The notes beneath the pieces are model-generated. The model saw only the letters and a program-made list of their open reading frames with translations, was not told the origin of the DNA and ran no database searches. Below are positions 52,832 through 62,559 of a stretch of DNA of 64,000 nucleotides, piece after piece. Origin of the DNA: Duganella aquatilis (GTDB lineage Bacteria > Pseudomonadota > Gammaproteobacteria > Burkholderiales > Burkholderiaceae_D); assembly GCF_009674565.1 (NCBI RefSeq), contig NZ_WKJL01000016.1, positions 62,001 through 126,000 of the forward strand. Direction: 5' to 3'. The position numbers were made by a program, and so were the translations under genes. The first letter of the stretch is position 1, and each line of letters opens with the position of its first letter.

Positions 52832-52844
52832 GCAATATTATTGC
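52832..52844. promoter_or_regulatory. Palindrome, candidate Lrp-family operator
   Basis: GCAATA-T-TATTGC is a perfect 6-bp inverted repeat, AT-rich in the centre as Lrp-type sites are. It lies 27 bases before the Lrp gene start and about 55 upstream of TATACT (52899-52904), a likely hpd -10. Confidence 0.5.
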
Positions 52845-52931
52845 TCAAACTCGCGGGTCGTGGGAACTGTTTGCAATTTAATGCCGTGAAAGCGGATCTA
52901 TACTGTGCGCTATTCGAATAAGGAGACACGC

Positions 52932-54050
<1,119 letters not shown>

Positions 54051-54069
54051 GGTGTAGAGTAAGACCAAA

Positions 54070-54136
54070 GCCGGTAGCAAAGCACCTAGACGGAGCACCG
54101 GCGTGAACGCGGCAGAGCCTACCCGGCGCTGCCGCG
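54070..54136 (+). ncRNA. Structured leader between hpd and the indolepyruvate oxidoreductase gene
   Basis: Two consecutive hairpins: GCCGGT (54070-54075) with ACCGGC (54097-54102), and CGCGGCAG (54108-54115) with CTGCCGCG (54129-54136), in the 114-base gap. No T-run follows. It is not a riboswitch class that I recognise; it could be an attenuator, a processing element or a regulatory RNA leader. Confidence 0.35.
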
Positions 54137-54164
54137 CAGATTCGAGAATATTGGAGACAAGACA

Positions 54165-57100
54165 ATGAATGCACCTCAAAAGGGTTTGCAGCTGGAGCCG
54201 GCCGACATTACGCTGGACGATAAATGGACCCTGGAGCGTGGCCGCGCCTTCATGACCGGCACGCAGGCGCTGATCCGCCTGCCGATGATGCAGCGCGAGC
54301 GCGATCTGAAGGCTGGCCTGAACACCGCCGGCTACATCACCGGCTATCGCGGTTCGCCGGTCACCAGCGTCGACATGACGGCGGTGAAGGCCAAGAAATA
54401 CCTCGACGCGCACCACGTCAAATTCCATCCCGGGATGAACGAAGACCTCGCGGCCACCGCCGTCTGGGGCACGCAGCAGACCAATCTTTTCAAGGACGCC
54501 AAATACGACGGCGTCTTCTCCATGTGGTACGGCAAAGGCCCCGGCGTCGACCGCTGCGGAGACGTGTTCAAGCACGCCAACAACGCCGGCTCCGCCAAGC
54601 ACGGCGGCGTGCTGGTACTGGCCGGCGACGACCACGCGGCCAAGTCCTCGTCCACCGCGCACCAGTCGGACCACATCCTGAACGCCTGCGGCATTCCGGT
54701 GCTGTATCCATCGTCGGTGCAGGAGTACATCGACTACGGCCTGCACGCATGGGCGATGAGCCGCTACACCGGCCTGTGGGTGTCGATGAAGTGCGTGACC
54801 GACATCATCGAATCCGGCGCCGTGGTGGACTTCGATCCGGACCGCGTGCAGATCCAGCTGCCGACCGACTTCGAGCTGCCTGAAGGCGGTTTGAATATCC
54901 GCTGGCCGGACACGGTGCTGGACATGGAAGTCCGCATGAACAGCTACAAGTGGTACGCCGCGCTGGCCTACTGCCGCGCGAATAAGCTGAACAAGATCAT
55001 CTGGGATTCGCCGAAGCCGAAGATCGGCATCATCACCGCCGGCAAATCCTACCTGGACACGCGCCAGGCGCTGGCCGACCTGGGCATCGACGAGCAGGCC
55101 GCCGCCGACATCGGCATCCGCCTGTACAAGATCGGCATGACCTGGCCGCTGGAAGCGGACGGCGTGCACGAATTCGCCAAGGGCCTCGATGAAATCCTGG
55201 TGGTGGAAGAGAAGCGCCAGATCCTCGAATACGCGCTGAAGGAAGAGCTGTACAACCTGCCGGACGGCGAACGTCCGCGCGTGGTCGGCAAGTTCGACGA
55301 CACCGGCGAGTGGAGCAACAAGGGCAAGACCGGCCACGGCGACTGGCTGCTGCCGGCCACCTATGAACTGAATCCGGCGCAGATCGCGCGCGCCATCGCC
55401 TCGCGCATCGCGCACTATTGCGACGGTCATCCGGTGGCCAAGCGCGTGCAGGAACGCGTGGCCTACCTGGAAGCGAAAGAGCTGGCGCTGAAAACGCTGC
55501 CGACCAAGTCCAACCCGCAGACCGACCGCACGCCCTACTTCTGCTCCGGCTGCCCGCACAATTCCTCGACCAAGGTGCCGGAAGGGTCGCGCGCGCTGGC
55601 CGGCATCGGCTGCCACTACATGGTGCTGTGGATGGACCGCGAGACCTCGACCTTCACCCACATGGGCGCGGAAGGCGTGACGTGGGTGGGGCAGGCGCCG
55701 TTCACCAACGAGAAGCACGTGTTCACCAACCTGGGCGACGGCACCTACTTCCATTCGGGGATACTGGCGATCCGCGCGGCGGTCGCGGCCAAGGTCAACA
55801 TCACCTACAAGATCCTGTTCAACGACGCGGTCGCGATGACCGGCGGCCAGCAGTTCGACGGCCCGCTCGACCCAGGCATGATCTCGCGCCAGATCGCGGC
55901 CGAAGGCGTGACGCCGATTATCGTCGTCACCGACGAGCCGGAAAAATACCCATCGGATTACAACTGGGCGCCAGGCGTCACCGTGCGCCATCGCAGCGAG
56001 TTGATGGATGTGCAGCGCGAGCTGCGCGACAAGCCGGGCGTGTCGGCCATGATCTACGACCAGACCTGCGCGTCCGAAAAACGCCGCCGCCGGAAACGCA
56101 ACGAATACCCTGATCCAGCCAAGCGCGCCGTCATCAACGAAGCGGTGTGCGAAGGTTGCGGCGACTGCTCGGTGCAGTCCAACTGCCTGTCGGTGGAGCC
56201 GCTGGAGACGGACCTGGGCCGCAAGCGCCAGATCAATCAATCGTCGTGCAACAAGGACTTCTCCTGCACCACCGGTTTCTGTCCGAGCTTTGTGACGGTG
56301 GAAGGCGGCGCGCTGAAGAAACCGAAGAAAGCCGCTGTCGAAGGTGGGGCCAATGCGGGCCCGCAGGCCGTGCTGCCGATGCCGGCGCTGCCATCGACCG
56401 CGACGCCGTTCGGCATCCTGATCACCGGCATCGGCGGCACCGGCGTGGTGACGGTCGGCCAGATCCTGGCCATGGCGGCCCACGTCGAAAACAAGGGCGC
56501 CATCGTGCTGGACATGAGCGGCCTGGCGCAGAAGGGCGGCCCGGTGATGTCGCACGTGCGCCTGGCGGACAAGCAAAGCGATCTGCACTCGACCCGCGTC
56601 GGCACCGGCAGCGCCGATCTGGTGATCGGCTGCGACCTGATCGTCACCGCTTCGCGCGACGCCCTGTCGCGCATGGGCGAAGGCCGCACCCATGCGATGA
56701 TCAACTCGACCGGTTCGTCGACCGCCGCTTTCGTCAAGAATCCGGACTGGCAGTTCCCGGATGCCGGCTCGCGCGGTGAAATCATCCGCGCCTGCGGCAA
56801 CGACAATGTGGACTTCGTCGACGCCGGCCAGATCGCCACCGCATTGATGGGCGACTCCATCGCCACCAATATGTTCATGCTGGGCTACGCGTTCCAGAAA
56901 GGCTTTGTACCGCTGAGCGAAGCGTCGCTGATCAAGGCGATTGAGCTGAACGGCGTGTCGGTGGCCTTCAACAAGGCCGCCTTCAACTGGGGCCGCACCG
57001 CCGCGCACGACCTGGCGTCGGTGACCAGGCTGACCACGCCGGCCAAGGTGATCGAATTCAAACGCATCCAGACGCTGGACGACATCGTCGCCAAGCGCGT

Positions 57101-57740
57101 GGAGCTGCTGACCGCGTACCAGGATGCGAATTATGCGAAACAGTATAAATCGTTTGTCGATCAGGTTCGCGCGGAAGAGGCCAAGCTGGGCAAGAGCACC
57201 CGCCTGACCGAAGCCGTGGCGCGCTACTACTACAAGCTGATGGCCTACAAGGATGAATACGAAGTCGCCCGCCTGTACACCGACGGCGCCTTCCAGCAGA
57301 AAGTCGCCGGCATGTTCGACGGCGACATCAAGCTGAAATTCCACCTGGCGCCGCCGCTGATGGCCAAGCACGACGCCCAGGGGCACCTGATCAAGAAGGA
57401 ATTCGGTCCGTGGATGATGAAGGCGTTTGGCGTGCTGGCCAAGTTCAAGGGCCTGCGCGGCACGGCGCTGGATATCTTCGGCTACACGGCGGAACGCAAG
57501 TCTGAGCGCGCGCTGATCGGCGAGTACCGCGACACCGTCACCGGCCTGCTGTCCAAACTGACGGAGGAGAACCTGGCGCAGGCCGTGGCCATCGCCAGCA
57601 TTCCGGAAGATATCCGCGGCTACGGCCACGTGAAGGAACGCCACCTGCTGGCCGCCAAGAAGAAGGAAGCGGCGCTGCTGGCGGCCTTCGGCAAGCCGGC
57701 GTCCAAGCTGGAAACGCCCGAAGCCACGCACGCGGCGTAA
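54165..57740 (+). CDS. Indolepyruvate ferredoxin oxidoreductase, fused three-domain form
   Basis: Large 1191-residue enzyme that oxidatively decarboxylates aryl-pyruvates to aryl-acetyl-CoA, with thiamine diphosphate and iron-sulfur clusters. The N-terminal part (1-~450) is the pyrimidine-binding alpha-like domain; a TPP domain follows (DGTYFHSGILAIRAAVAAKVNITYKILFND) near 520-590, then Cys-rich cluster motifs CEGCGDCSVQSNC and SSCNKDFSCTTGFCPSF near 660-700, and a C-terminal gamma domain with GIGGTGVVTVGQILAMAA. It is the longest gene in the window. Its place after hpd suggests use in aromatic amino acid catabolism. Confidence 0.95.
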   Translation: MNAPQKGLQLEPADITLDDKWTLERGRAFMTGTQALIRLPMMQRERDLKAGLNTAGYITGYRGSPVTSVDMTAVKAKKYLDAHHVKFHPGMNEDLAATAVWGTQQTNLFKDAKYDGVFSMWYGKGPGVDRCGDVFKHANNAGSAKHGGVLVLAGDDHAAKSSSTAHQSDHILNACGIPVLYPSSVQEYIDYGLHAWAMSRYTGLWVSMKCVTDIIESGAVVDFDPDRVQIQLPTDFELPEGGLNIRWPDTVLDMEVRMNSYKWYAALAYCRANKLNKIIWDSPKPKIGIITAGKSYLDTRQALADLGIDEQAAADIGIRLYKIGMTWPLEADGVHEFAKGLDEILVVEEKRQILEYALKEELYNLPDGERPRVVGKFDDTGEWSNKGKTGHGDWLLPATYELNPAQIARAIASRIAHYCDGHPVAKRVQERVAYLEAKELALKTLPTKSNPQTDRTPYFCSGCPHNSSTKVPEGSRALAGIGCHYMVLWMDRETSTFTHMGAEGVTWVGQAPFTNEKHVFTNLGDGTYFHSGILAIRAAVAAKVNITYKILFNDAVAMTGGQQFDGPLDPGMISRQIAAEGVTPIIVVTDEPEKYPSDYNWAPGVTVRHRSELMDVQRELRDKPGVSAMIYDQTCASEKRRRRKRNEYPDPAKRAVINEAVCEGCGDCSVQSNCLSVEPLETDLGRKRQINQSSCNKDFSCTTGFCPSFVTVEGGALKKPKKAAVEGGANAGPQAVLPMPALPSTATPFGILITGIGGTGVVTVGQILAMAAHVENKGAIVLDMSGLAQKGGPVMSHVRLADKQSDLHSTRVGTGSADLVIGCDLIVTASRDALSRMGEGRTHAMINSTGSSTAAFVKNPDWQFPDAGSRGEIIRACGNDNVDFVDAGQIATALMGDSIATNMFMLGYAFQKGFVPLSEASLIKAIELNGVSVAFNKAAFNWGRTAAHDLASVTRLTTPAKVIEFKRIQTLDDIVAKRVELLTAYQDANYAKQYKSFVDQVRAEEAKLGKSTRLTEAVARYYYKLMAYKDEYEVARLYTDGAFQQKVAGMFDGDIKLKFHLAPPLMAKHDAQGHLIKKEFGPWMMKAFGVLAKFKGLRGTALDIFGYTAERKSERALIGEYRDTVTGLLSKLTEENLAQAVAIASIPEDIRGYGHVKERHLLAAKKKEAALLAAFGKPASKLETPEATHAA

Positions 57741-57758
57741 GCCATTACACTTTATTCA

Positions 57759-57784
57759 ACGGCCCTTCGGGGTCGTTTTTTTTT
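57759..57784 (+). terminator. Intrinsic terminator after the oxidoreductase gene
   Basis: ACGGCCC and GGGTCGT pair over 7 bp with one G-T around the stable loop TTCG, followed by a nine-T run. It is 19 bases past the stop. Confidence 0.9.
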
Positions 57785-57786
57785 AT

Positions 57787-57804
57787 CTGTTCATTTTTGA
57801 ACAG
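57787..57804. promoter_or_regulatory. Inverted repeat, candidate enhancer site for a sigma-54 activator
   Basis: CTGTTCA-TTTT-TGAACAG is a perfect 7-bp inverted repeat with a 4-base spacer, 63 bases upstream of the -24/-12 promoter. That position suits an upstream activator site of an NtrC-type regulator, though none is encoded in the window. Confidence 0.45.
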
Positions 57805-57866
57805 TGCTAGTGTTCGGATATGGTCGTTGTGCCGCTCAAACCTTGCAAACGAGTAGTTTAGGCGCA

Positions 57867-57882
57867 TGGCATGGCTTTTGCA
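57867..57882 (+). promoter_or_regulatory. Sigma-54-type (-24/-12) promoter
   Basis: TGGCATG-GCTT-TTGCA fits the RpoN consensus TGGCACG-N4-TTGCW with one mismatch. The invariant GG (57868-57869) and GC (57880-57881) are ten bases apart. The start codon of the permease at 57920 lies about 27 bases beyond the predicted transcription start. Confidence 0.65.
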
Positions 57883-57919
57883 GTATGGCCGGCATGGACT
57901 TTAACATTAGCTGAACACT

Positions 57920-60316
57920 ATGACTTTGCGCGATTTTCGTATTGGCTGGCGCTTGCTGCTGCAACACCCTGCATATTCCCTGGTCGTCACCGGCGGGCTG
58001 TCGATTGGTTTTGCCGCCTGCTTTCTGTTGTTCGGATTCGTTGAATTCTGCCTGAACTACAACAGTGCCGTGCCGCACAACGACCGTGTGGTCATGGCCA
58101 AGCAGCGCATCAATATCTTTCCGCGTCCCGAATGGCAGGCGATGGCTTTCCTGCCGTTGCGCGACGTCGCGCTGGCGAGCGGTATGGTGGAGGAGGCGAG
58201 CATCGCCAAGCCGATCGAAACGCCGCTGCGCGTCGGCGCCGAACTGCATACCTTGAATGTGCAGGCGGTCGATCCGGAGTTCCGCACCATGTTCGCAGTG
58301 CGCACGCTGGACGGCGATTTGCAGGCGGCGCTGACGCAGGCGGACGGCGTTGCGCTGACGGTCACCGGCGCGCGCAAGCTGTTCGGCGATGGCGCCGTGC
58401 TGGGACGGGCCATCGATATCGGCGGCACCGCGTTGCAGGTGCGCGCGCTGCTGCGCGATCCACCGGCGAACAGCACGCAACTGTATGAGGCGCTGGTCGG
58501 GTCGAACAGCAGCGCCTGGAGCGATCGCGCCAAGGTCATGGACCAGTGGGTGAGCGGTGGCTTGTACCTGAAGCTGCGGCCCGGCGCATCGATGCCGGCG
58601 CTGAACGCGCTGCTGCAGCAGGCCAGCGACAATTCGCCGATCAGCCAGCAGATGGGCTCCATCATCGCCGGCACGCGCAATGGCGCCAAAGTCACCGACA
58701 TCAGCCTGCTGCCGCTGCGCGACGCCTATTTCGATGAAGATCTGGCCGCCAGCCGCGCCGGCGACCAGTACGGCCAGCGCAGCAGCGTTTACAGCCTGCT
58801 GGCGGGCGGATTGCTGATCCTGCTGCTGGCCACCATCAACTACGTCAACCTGGCCACGGTGCGTACCTTGCGCCGCCAGCGCGAAATCGGCATCCGCAAG
58901 CTGCTTGGCGTCGGCGCCTGGCGCCTGACCAGACAGTTTCTCAGCGAGGCGGTGCTGACCGCCGTGCTGGCGGCCGGCGCCGGCCTGTTGCTGGCGTGGC
59001 TGCTGCTGCCGGTGTTCTCCGATCTGGTCAATCGTCCGCTGGGCGGCATGTTCACCCTGCGCGCATGCGTGCTGGCGCTGGTGTTCAGTGTGCTGGTCGG
59101 CGTGTGCGCCGGCGCGTATCCGGCCTGGCTGGCGCATCATGCGCTGCCCGGACCTGCGCTGGCGGGACGCGGCAATAGCGAAACGGTGGGCGGCCTGTGG
59201 GTGCGGCGTGTGCTCACCGTCCTGCAGTTCGCCAGCGCGATGGCGCTCAGTGCGACGGCGATGGCGGTCGGCTGGCAAACCTGGTTCGCCACCCATGCCT
59301 CTCCCGGCTTTGATCCGGATCATCTGCTGGTGCTGGCGTTGTCGTCCTATGGGCAGAGCAACCCGCTCAACACCGCATTCGTGGAACAGCTGCGGCGCGT
59401 GCCACAGGTGGAAGGCGTTGCCACCATCTCCGAAGCGGTGGGCCGCGACGTGAGTAAGAGCATCAACCGCATCCGCGGCGGGAACGGCACCGACGTGCCG
59501 ATGGAATCGAAGTACGTCAGCGCGAACTGGTTCGCGCTGCACGGGCTGCACGCGGAGTTTGGCGAAGCGTTCGATCCACGGCGCGATGGCGATGGCAGCG
59601 AGGAGCAGGAAGTCAAGAAAGCCATGGTGAACGCCGCCGGCGCGCTGGCGCTGGGCTATGCGACGCCGCAGGAAGCCGTCGGCCACATGCTCAAGTCGGA
59701 CTACCGCATCATCGGCATCGCGCCGGATGTGCGCTTCCAGGGCGTGCGTAATCCATCGCGCGCTGTCATTTATTTCGTCCGCCCGGCATCGGTGCTGACC
59801 ATTCGCACCCGCTTGGGACTGGACGCGGCGTACGACGCCATCGGTCCGCTGTGGCGCAGCCACTTCCCGAACGACATCATGGAGTTGAAGACGCAGGAGT
59901 CGGTGCTGGCGGAACGCTACGTTGGTGATGCACGCCTGATCCGCATCCTCACCGCCACCAGCGCCATCGCCGTGGCGCTGGCGGGTTTCGGCATCTATGT
60001 GCTGTCGGCCTATAGCGTGCAGCGGCGCCGGCGCGAGATCGTCATGCGCAAGCTGCATGGCGCCGGACGGTCCGACATCGCGCTGATGATGGCGCGCGAA
60101 TTCTCCGTGCTGGTCTGCACCGGCGCGCTGCTTGGCCTGCCGCTGGCATGGCTGGCGATACAGCGTTACCTGGCCAGTTACGTCGAACATGCGCCGCTGG
60201 TTGCATGGACCCTGGCCGCGGCGCTGGGCATGGCCCTGCTGGTGGCGTTGCTGGCCACCGCGCGCCATACGCTGACGGCGTTGCGCATGTCGCCGGCGCT
60301 GGCGCTGCGCGATTAA
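57920..60316 (+). CDS. ABC transporter permease with FtsX/MacB_PCD domains
   Basis: 798-residue inner-membrane protein, probably the permease half of a MacB-like transporter that moves lipids, peptides or stress products outward. It has an N-terminal TM (residues 20-45), a periplasmic domain, an FtsX block with three helices near 285-400 (LLAGGLLILLLATINYVNLATVRTLRRQREIGIRKLLG), a second periplasmic domain, and a C-terminal FtsX block (VYVLSAYSVQRRRREIVMRKLHGAGRSDIALMMA). No ATP-binding gene is adjacent. Expression may need RpoN and an unknown activator. Confidence 0.88.
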   Translation: MTLRDFRIGWRLLLQHPAYSLVVTGGLSIGFAACFLLFGFVEFCLNYNSAVPHNDRVVMAKQRINIFPRPEWQAMAFLPLRDVALASGMVEEASIAKPIETPLRVGAELHTLNVQAVDPEFRTMFAVRTLDGDLQAALTQADGVALTVTGARKLFGDGAVLGRAIDIGGTALQVRALLRDPPANSTQLYEALVGSNSSAWSDRAKVMDQWVSGGLYLKLRPGASMPALNALLQQASDNSPISQQMGSIIAGTRNGAKVTDISLLPLRDAYFDEDLAASRAGDQYGQRSSVYSLLAGGLLILLLATINYVNLATVRTLRRQREIGIRKLLGVGAWRLTRQFLSEAVLTAVLAAGAGLLLAWLLLPVFSDLVNRPLGGMFTLRACVLALVFSVLVGVCAGAYPAWLAHHALPGPALAGRGNSETVGGLWVRRVLTVLQFASAMALSATAMAVGWQTWFATHASPGFDPDHLLVLALSSYGQSNPLNTAFVEQLRRVPQVEGVATISEAVGRDVSKSINRIRGGNGTDVPMESKYVSANWFALHGLHAEFGEAFDPRRDGDGSEEQEVKKAMVNAAGALALGYATPQEAVGHMLKSDYRIIGIAPDVRFQGVRNPSRAVIYFVRPASVLTIRTRLGLDAAYDAIGPLWRSHFPNDIMELKTQESVLAERYVGDARLIRILTATSAIAVALAGFGIYVLSAYSVQRRRREIVMRKLHGAGRSDIALMMAREFSVLVCTGALLGLPLAWLAIQRYLASYVEHAPLVAWTLAAALGMALLVALLATARHTLTALRMSPALALRD

Positions 60317-60357
60317 TTTTTCAGTCTGTTTCAGTTGGCTCATTCGGAGTAAATCAC

Positions 60358-62442
60358 ATGCACCTGTATCAAAGAATCGCCAGCGCGGCGCTGCTTGCGC
60401 TCGCGCTGCTGGGGGGCGCTCGCGCCCAGGAAAACGATCCCTATCTGTGGCTGGAGGATGTCCACGGCGACAAGCCGATGGAATGGGTCGGCGCGCAGAA
60501 CGCCGCCGCCATGAAGACGCTGCAGGCCGCGCCTGAATACCTCGACATCCGCAACAGCGTGCGCACCATGCTGAATTCCAGCGCGCGCCTGCCGGACGTG
60601 GCCATGCACGGCGGCTTCCTGTACAACTTCTGGATCGACGCGCAGCATCAGCGCGGCGTGTGGCGGCGCACGACGATGGCGCAGTACCGTTTGCCGGAAC
60701 CGGCATGGGAAACCATGATCGATCTCGATCAACTGGCCGCCGAGGAAAACGAGAAGTGGGTCTGGCATGACGTCCAGTGCCTGTATCCGAAGGCGGAGCG
60801 CTGCCTGGTGCTGCTGTCGCGCGGCGGCGGCGACGCCATCGTCGCGCGCGAGTTCGACACCGTGACGCGCCGCTTCGTCAAGGACGGCTTCAATCTGCCG
60901 GAAGCAAAGAGCGAGCTGGCATGGGTGGACCGCGACACGGTGCTGGTCGCCACCGATTTCGGCGCCGGCTCGACCACGGCGTCCGGCTATGCGCGCATCG
61001 TCAAGGAGTGGAAGCGCGGCACGCCGCTGACCGCCGCCCGCACGCTGTTTGAAGGGAAGGCGGACGACATGCGCGTCGCGGCCGAGAAAAACTTCACGCC
61101 GGGCCATGCCTACCAGTTCATCACGCGCACCATCAACTACTACAGCACCGAAGTGTTCCTGCGCGACGGCGACAAGCTGGCGAAGGTGCCGGTGCCGGAC
61201 GACGCCCAGATCTACACGCTGGGCGGGCAGTTGATCGTCCAGCTCAACGCCGAGTGGAATGTCGGCGGCAAGCATTATCCGCAAGGCGCGCTGCTGGCGA
61301 CGGACCTGCGCCGCTTCATGGGCGGCGAGCGCCGCTTCGCCGTGCTGTTTACGCCTACGCCAACCAGTTCGCTGGACGGCGTCAGCGTCACGCATGGCGC
61401 GCTGGTGTTGAATATCCTGGATAACGTGCGCAACCGGCTGGTGGAAGTGCGCAGCGTGCGCGGACAATGGCGGCAGCGCAGCGTCGACGCGCCGGCCTTC
61501 GGCCAGTTGAACGTGGCCGCGCTGGACCCGGTGGCGTCCGACGATTACATCCTGAAGGTGACCGATTTCCTGCATCCCACCACCACCTATCTGGGCCGCG
61601 TCGGCAGCGACCAGCGCAGCGTGCTCAAATCCATGCCGGCCTTCTTCGACGCCGCGCCGTACACGGTGCAGCAGTTCCACGCCGTGTCGAAGGATGGCAC
61701 GCGGGTGCCGTACTTCGTGGTGATGGACAAGCGCGCGCCGCTTGATGGCGGCAATCCCACGCTGCTGAACGCCTACGGCGGCTTCCAGCTGCCGATGAAG
61801 CCTTACTATCTCGGCCCGATGGGCGACGCCTGGCTCAAACACGGCGGCGTGTATGTGCTGGCGAATATCCGCGGCGGCGGCGAGTTCGGCCCGGCGTGGC
61901 ACCAGGCGGCGGTCAAGCAGAACCGCCAGCGCGCCTTCGACGACTTCCTGGCCGTGGCCGAGGATCTTGTCCAGCGCAAGATCACCAGCCCGCGCCACCT
62001 GGGCATTTCCGGCCGCAGCAACGGCGGCCTGCTGGTCGGCGCCGCCTTCACCCAGCGTCCGGATCTGTTCAACGCCGTGGTGTGCGGCGCCCCGCTGCTG
62101 GACATGCGCCGTTTCAGCAAGCTGCTGGCCGGCGCCTCATGGATCGCGGAATACGGCGATCCGGACGATCCTGAGCAGTGGGCCTACATCGGCAAATATT
62201 CGCCTTATCAGAATGTACAGAAGGGCGTGCGCTATCCGCGCGTGCTGTTCACCACCTCGACCAGCGACGACCGCGTCCACCCCGGCCATGCGCGCAAGAT
62301 GGCGGCCCGGATGGAGGAACAGGGCCACGAGGTGCTGTATTGGGAAAATACCGAGGGAGGGCATTCCGCCGCAGCGTCCATCGCCCAAGAGGTGGAGTGG
62401 TGGGCGGTAACCTACAGTTTCCTGCTGAATCAGCTCAAATAA
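60358..62442 (+). CDS. S9A-family prolyl oligopeptidase with signal peptide
   Basis: Secreted serine peptidase of 694 residues. ATG 60358 follows CGGAGTAAA and gives a signal peptide (LLALALLGGARAQ); the frame is open upstream only inside the permease gene. The seven-blade propeller part leads to an alpha/beta-hydrolase domain with nucleophile Ser in GISGRSNGGLL, Asp in TSDDRVHPGHA and His in TEGGHSAAAS, the complete catalytic triad of the S9 family. It is 41 bases after the permease, and may process peptides taken up by the TonB receptor encoded next. Confidence 0.93.
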   Translation: MHLYQRIASAALLALALLGGARAQENDPYLWLEDVHGDKPMEWVGAQNAAAMKTLQAAPEYLDIRNSVRTMLNSSARLPDVAMHGGFLYNFWIDAQHQRGVWRRTTMAQYRLPEPAWETMIDLDQLAAEENEKWVWHDVQCLYPKAERCLVLLSRGGGDAIVAREFDTVTRRFVKDGFNLPEAKSELAWVDRDTVLVATDFGAGSTTASGYARIVKEWKRGTPLTAARTLFEGKADDMRVAAEKNFTPGHAYQFITRTINYYSTEVFLRDGDKLAKVPVPDDAQIYTLGGQLIVQLNAEWNVGGKHYPQGALLATDLRRFMGGERRFAVLFTPTPTSSLDGVSVTHGALVLNILDNVRNRLVEVRSVRGQWRQRSVDAPAFGQLNVAALDPVASDDYILKVTDFLHPTTTYLGRVGSDQRSVLKSMPAFFDAAPYTVQQFHAVSKDGTRVPYFVVMDKRAPLDGGNPTLLNAYGGFQLPMKPYYLGPMGDAWLKHGGVYVLANIRGGGEFGPAWHQAAVKQNRQRAFDDFLAVAEDLVQRKITSPRHLGISGRSNGGLLVGAAFTQRPDLFNAVVCGAPLLDMRRFSKLLAGASWIAEYGDPDDPEQWAYIGKYSPYQNVQKGVRYPRVLFTTSTSDDRVHPGHARKMAARMEEQGHEVLYWENTEGGHSAAASIAQEVEWWAVTYSFLLNQLK

Positions 62443-62559
62443 TGCTTGTCATGAAATAACTTTATTCAGATTATCGTATAAGCATGTAAGAAAACATTCG
62501 TTCAGTAATAGTTCGAGGATTGATAAGGTGTCGACCTTTTCATTGCTGGACTATTTACA

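Noticed and set aside
57836-60706. A 956-residue minus-strand frame opposite the FtsX permease
   Set aside because: Gln/Arg/His-rich antisense shadow that also covers the promoter region; the plus-strand gene is clear.
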